From: Planctomycetota bacterium
GTDB lineage: Bacteria; Planctomycetota; Phycisphaerae; UBA1845; PWPN01
NCBI GenBank assembly: GCA_016209665.1
Contig: JACQVT010000073.1
Coordinates: 1 to 6,677 of the forward strand
Reading direction: 5' to 3'
DNA: 6,677 bases
Shown one piece after another: positions 5,792 to 6,677 of the stretch. Positions within the stretch are counted from its first letter, which is position 1, and every line of letters begins with the position of its first letter. The notes beneath the pieces are model-generated. The model did no database searches and had not been told where the DNA came from. It saw only the letters and a program-made list of their open reading frames with translations. A program made the position numbers and the translations under genes.

Positions 5792-6129
5792 CTACACCGG
5801 CAGGTCCCATCCCTTGCGATATTCGTAGTGGATGTGCTCGTTGGCCTTCGGCACGTTGGTGACTTTGAGGCTCGGGCTGTCCCGGACAAGCCGTTGGCCG
5901 CCGACGCGAACGCACACCATGCCCAGGAGCACGGCTTCGGTCAGCGGGCCCGCGAAGCCGAAATTCGACTGCGTGGGCGTGCCGTTTTTGCAGGCCTCAA
6001 GCCATTCCCGGTGATGGCCGATGGACCGTGGCAGCGTCTGGGGGGGGGAGGTTTGTATTGGTCCTGGCGACTCCGCGGGATGAGCATGGCCTTGTTGCCG
6101 CCCCAGCCTTCCACCAGCATCGTGATCAA
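5792..6129 (-). pseudogene. Gfo/Idh/MocA-family oxidoreductase, C-terminal remnant with frameshift
   Basis: Only about 110 codons remain of a family whose members usually have 350-450 residues. These are NAD(P)-dependent oxidoreductases acting on sugars or cyclitols; planctomycetes carry many, often exported. The remnant reads 'MLVEGWGGNKAMLIPRSRQD' from 6120 in one frame. After the run of nine G at 6040-6048 it continues in another frame as 'TLPRSIGHHREWLEACKNG', 'SNFGFAGPLTEAVLLGMVCV' and 'KVTNVPKANEHIHYEYRKGW' to the TAG at 5794-5792. These last blocks are the characteristic C-terminal end of the planctomycete-type family. One extra C (ten) or two fewer (seven) on the minus strand would restore a single frame. 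The N-terminal Rossmann domain and catalytic part are absent, because the plus-strand isomerase sequence begins at the 5' end. Not functional as it stands. Confidence 0.82.
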
Positions 6130-6138
6130 GGCTGGTGG
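6103..6138. repeat. Overlapping inverted repeats at the junction of two truncated genes
   Basis: CCACCAGC (6111-6118) pairs perfectly with GCTGGTGG (6131-6138), and CCAGCCTT (6103-6110) pairs with AAGGCTGG (6128-6135). The repeats sit exactly where recognisable oxidoreductase sequence on the minus strand ends and before isomerase sequence on the plus strand begins. Short inverted homologies of this sort are typical of fold-back joins, whether made in the cell or during amplification. The link is inferred from position. Confidence 0.55.
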
Positions 6139-6146
6139 CGGGGGCC

Positions 6147-6677
6147 ATGAAAGTCGTAGACAGGCATCCACATCAAGACGGCCGCGCTTGGCGGCGATGG
6201 GCTTAAGCAATCGATCGAAACGAGCCAGATGCTCGGCACCCGGTTCCTCATTGTGGCCGGCGACGGCGACTTCACCCAGCCGGAAAAGAGCAGGGCTCTG
6301 GCGGAGACGTTCAACAAGGCGGCCGAGGCCCTCAAGCCGCTGGGCATCGCCTGTGGTTATCACAATCATACGGGCGAGTTCAAGAAAGACGGCGACAAGA
6401 CCTACTGGGATCTGTTCGCCGAGCGCACCAGCAAGGACGTGGTGCTGCAACTGGATGTCGGCCACGCCGCGGCGGCCGGGGTTGATCCCGTCGAACTCAT
6501 CAAAAAGCACCCCGGCCGCACGGGTACGACCCACTTCGCCCCCCACGTCAAAAGCGGCGATACGGGCAAGAAGGCCATCATCGGGCAGGATTCGATAGAC
6601 TGGAAAGCCTGCATCATTGCCTGCCGGCAGGTCGGCGCGACCGAGTGGTACGTGCTCGAGCAGGAGTCATACCCCGA
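6147..6677 (+). pseudogene. Sugar phosphate isomerase/epimerase (xylose isomerase-like TIM barrel), 5'-truncated and open at right edge
   Basis: The frame from 6160 runs open for 172 codons to the end of the window. It encodes the middle and C-terminal part of an AP-endonuclease-2-fold isomerase/epimerase such as those acting on inosose or ketosugars. Visible blocks are 'GDGLKQSIETSQMLGTRFLIV', 'GYHNHTGEF' with the metal-site His region at 6361-6369, 'LQLDVGHAAAAG' with Asp/His at 6454-6465, 'THFAPHVKSG', and 'YVLEQE' with the terminal glutamate. Upstream, TAG (6157-6159) and TGA (6148-6150) block the frame and no proper start exists. An ATG at 6147 in another frame gives 'MKVV'; removing one base near 6157 would fuse this to 'TGIHIKTAALGGD', so a single-base frameshift is likely there. 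The first third of the barrel is missing. It could be a truncated pseudogene or the product of a misjoin. Confidence 0.78.

Noticed and set aside
5828..6598. A 256-codon plus-strand frame crossing both remnants
   Set aside because: Its first half is antisense to the oxidoreductase C-terminus and its second half is out of frame with the isomerase motifs, so it is a chance frame across the junction.
6620..6631. Perfect 12-bp palindrome CCTGCCGGCAGG
   Set aside because: It lies inside the isomerase coding sequence and encodes ordinary residues there; short GC palindromes are expected by chance.

Overview
GC-rich bacterial DNA (about 64% G+C by eye), most likely from a planctomycete. Three things point that way: intergenic palindromes of the 'GTGTGGGACCGGCTTCC..GCCGGTC' type and a REP-like 'CCCGTCGC..GCTCCGGGC' hairpin, both of which I recall from planctomycete genomes; an Ala-Thr-Gln-Pro-Ala tail on a membrane protein; and remnants of a Gfo/Idh/MocA oxidoreductase beside a sugar phosphate isomerase/epimerase, a gene pair common in that phylum. 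The assignment is an inference. No rRNA, tRNA, CRISPR array or complete mobile element is visible.

Layout. (1) 1-1940, minus strand: an ALDH7-family aldehyde dehydrogenase (L-piperidine-6-carboxylate / aminoadipate semialdehyde dehydrogenase type) is followed after 90 bp by the first 103 codons of a class III PLP aminotransferase that runs off the left edge. Together they suggest removal of an omega-amino group and oxidation of the resulting semialdehyde, most simply lysine to 2-aminoadipate. (2) 1941-2371: a 431-bp gene-free stretch with a possible promoter for the dehydrogenase, two imperfect copies of a roughly 40-bp motif, and a run of hairpins between them. (3) 2372-5500, minus strand: a two-gene unit made of a periplasmic adaptor (HlyD/MacA-like membrane fusion protein) and a MacB/FtsX-type ABC permease. 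No ATPase gene lies beside them. Palindromic repeats of one family lie on both sides of the adaptor gene. (4) 5501-5791: upstream region of the adaptor with two repeat copies. (5) 5792-6677: genetic debris. The C-terminal end of a Gfo/Idh/MocA oxidoreductase (minus strand, frameshifted at a run of nine G) meets head-to-head a 5'-truncated sugar phosphate isomerase/epimerase (plus strand, open at the right edge). Both have lost their N-terminal coding parts at the junction, which carries short inverted repeats. This indicates an inversion/deletion in the genome or an assembly or amplification chimera.

I see no clearly new biological system. The observations most worth a second look are the truncated head-to-head junction, the hairpin run with its flanking motif pair, and the adaptor-permease unit without an ATPase.
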